Assembly: GCA_947496145.1 (NCBI GenBank)
Contig: CANMBS010000024.1
Coordinates: 1 to 64,000, forward strand
Direction: 5' to 3'
DNA length: 64,000 nucleotides
Source: an uncultured Pseudovibrio sp.
GTDB lineage: Bacteria; Pseudomonadota; Alphaproteobacteria; Rhizobiales; Stappiaceae
In this document: one piece after another, positions 62,983 to 64,000 of the stretch
Layout of the letters: the number at the start of each line of letters is the position of its first letter
How positions within the stretch are numbered: the stretch's first letter is position 1
Notes under the pieces: generated by a model
What the model was told of the DNA's origin: nothing
Databases searched by the model: none
Seen by the model: only the letters and a program-made list of their open reading frames with translations
Program-made: the position numbers and the translations under genes

Positions 62983-64000
62983 TCAGAAAGAAGGCTTTTC
63001 GGCAAACCAATCCGGTTTGTCGGGGTTGCGATATGCTGAGATGATGATGTCCGTACGGTAGTGTTCCAGCTTATCCAGATCAACCTCTACACCGAGACCA
63101 GAACCTTTTGGTACTGCGGCATGGCCGTCAACAAACTGGATGCGGGCTTTAAGAATATCATCGGCATGATGCTGATAGATAGTATCCAGCGCTATCTTGG
63201 CATTTGGCATTGATGCAGCCAGATGCAGATATGCTGCCTGTGTCAGGCCGAGTTCCCCACCAGAATGCATCCCCACGTGTATACCTGCTGCTTCACATAC
63301 AGCGCCTGTTTTCAGGCACTGCCATAAACCTCCAGTTTCATGTGGATCAACCAGAATGACATCCGCCGTCCCAAGGCGAATTGCCGTCATCGTCTCCTGA
63401 AGGGTATATGCGCCTTCATCTATGCAAATTGGTGTTGCAGAACTCGCCCGAAGCTGGGCTGCACCTGCCAGATCTTCAACAATGAGCGGTTGCTCTATGT
63501 ACTGGAGATCATACTTGGCGAACTTTGCCGCCATTCGTTTTGCAGTTCCCGGTGTCCAGGCACCATTGGGATCAACCCGCAGGTTTGCAGCTGGTCCGAG
63601 GACTTCACGAGCTTTTGCAACCAAAGCTACGTCCTGCTCTGGATTTAAGCCCACCTTCAATTTGAAGGAACGGAAGCCCTGATCCCGATAATCGAGCAGT
63701 TCCTCTGCTACCTTCTCGGGATCAGAGATGTAAACATATGCGCACATCTCGATTTGATCACGATAGGCTCCACCCCACATTTCGTGAAGTGGTAGTGCCG
63801 CATGTTTACCCCGAGCATCCCACATCGCCATTTCCAAGGCAGACAACGCAAAAACAAGCGCTCGCTTGTGATGATAATACCCTGCCCCTTCAGCGATGCG
63901 CGTTAGTTTTTCAACTTCAGTCACATTGAGATGGCCAGCTAGTTGCGCAACGAGTTTTTCAAATACTGGCGGAACAAAATCCAGCAAGCAGATTGTTTCC
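62983..64000 (-). CDS. Enolase-superfamily (mandelate racemase/sugar-acid dehydratase) protein, partial at window end
   Basis: At least 338 residues; the frame stays open to the window end, so the N-terminus (about 40-50 residues) lies outside. KLKVG holds the general base Lys; metal ligands fall in RVDPNGAW, YIEQPLIVED and CIDEGAYT; H in GMHSGGELGL is in the place of the mandelate-racemase-type His. Members dehydrate or epimerise sugar acids or amino-acid derivatives. With the SDR and TRAP genes a sugar-acid dehydratase is favoured, substrate unknown. Confidence 0.9.
   Translation of the reverse strand, partial: ETICLLDFVPPVFEKLVAQLAGHLNVTEVEKLTRIAEGAGYYHHKRALVFALSALEMAMWDARGKHAALPLHEMWGGAYRDQIEMCAYVYISDPEKVAEELLDYRDQGFRSFKLKVGLNPEQDVALVAKAREVLGPAANLRVDPNGAWTPGTAKRMAAKFAKYDLQYIEQPLIVEDLAGAAQLRASSATPICIDEGAYTLQETMTAIRLGTADVILVDPHETGGLWQCLKTGAVCEAAGIHVGMHSGGELGLTQAAYLHLAASMPNAKIALDTIYQHHADDILKARIQFVDGHAAVPKGSGLGVEVDLDKLEHYRTDIIISAYRNPDKPDWFAEKPSF

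Overview
The window reads as a chromosomal segment of a metabolically versatile, probably marine alphaproteobacterium of moderate G+C. The evidence is the mix of gene types: a heme d1 (nir) operon with a fused NirD-NirL, an FNR/FnrL-type box, a TRAP transporter, dipeptide/NitT/sugar ABC importers, an NnrS protein, a PrtD-type secretion pair and many decayed insertion sequences. A Pseudovibrio/Stappiaceae-like host would fit, but I cannot prove the genus from sequence alone. Genes are densely packed in operons with frequent ATGA/GTGA overlaps, separated by a few insertion-sequence graveyards.

Layout. 1-1.3 kb: a decayed IS66 transposase end, then a gene whose N-terminus resembles the Salmonella STE/SopD type III effector family, closed by a clear terminator. 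1.5-8.1 kb (minus strand): deoR-type regulator, iron alcohol dehydrogenase, class II aldolase, NhaC-like carrier, mtnA, mtnK, a complete-looking 'DHAP shunt' for methylthioadenosine/5'-deoxyadenosine waste products. 8.7-17.7 kb (plus): dipeptide-type ABC importer, gamma-glutamyltransferase-like enzyme, TauE/SafE exporter and GntR regulator, probably a gamma-glutamyl peptide (glutathione-like) scavenging operon. 17.9-18.5 kb: IS5 and IS30 relics. 18.6-26.8 kb (minus): heme d1 operon (small ORF, nirE, nirC, nirF, nirDL, nirG, nirH, nirJ, nirN, cbiX-like) without nirS, with an FNR-type box upstream. 27.2-29.5 kb: a multicopper oxidase with two copper-ligand His-to-Gln changes, followed by two small membrane proteins.

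29.6-40.2 kb holds single genes: a PaaG-like crotonase, two tandem VOC proteins, a beta-lactamase-fold protein lacking its nucleophile, a glycosyltransferase, a 1108-residue helical repeat protein of unknown function, an IS6 relic and katG. 40.4-45.1 kb: DUF2478 protein, NitT/TauT-type ABC importer and nnrS, with a second FNR-type box in the divergent promoter region. 45.2-49.5 kb (minus): ribose-type sugar ABC importer with a FucU mutarotase and a palindromic operator. 50.0-53.1 kb: type I secretion ATPase and membrane-fusion protein. 53.2-57.1 kb: small proteins, a copper-type DUF411 pair, a DUF1330 relic, an ABC-F ATPase and a DUF488 protein. 57.3-58.1 kb: IS630 and IS6 relics. 58.1-64 kb (minus): aldose epimerase, TRAP transporter, short-chain dehydrogenase and an enolase-superfamily dehydratase that runs off the window edge, a sugar or sugar-acid catabolic operon.

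The themes that recur are scavenging of small organic compounds (waste nucleoside sugars, peptides, sugars, sugar acids) and anaerobic or nitrosative metabolism (heme d1, NnrS, FNR-type sites). The best candidates for something new are the STE-like effector, the heme d1 operon without its nitrite reductase, the altered multicopper oxidase with its two membrane partners, and the giant helical repeat protein.
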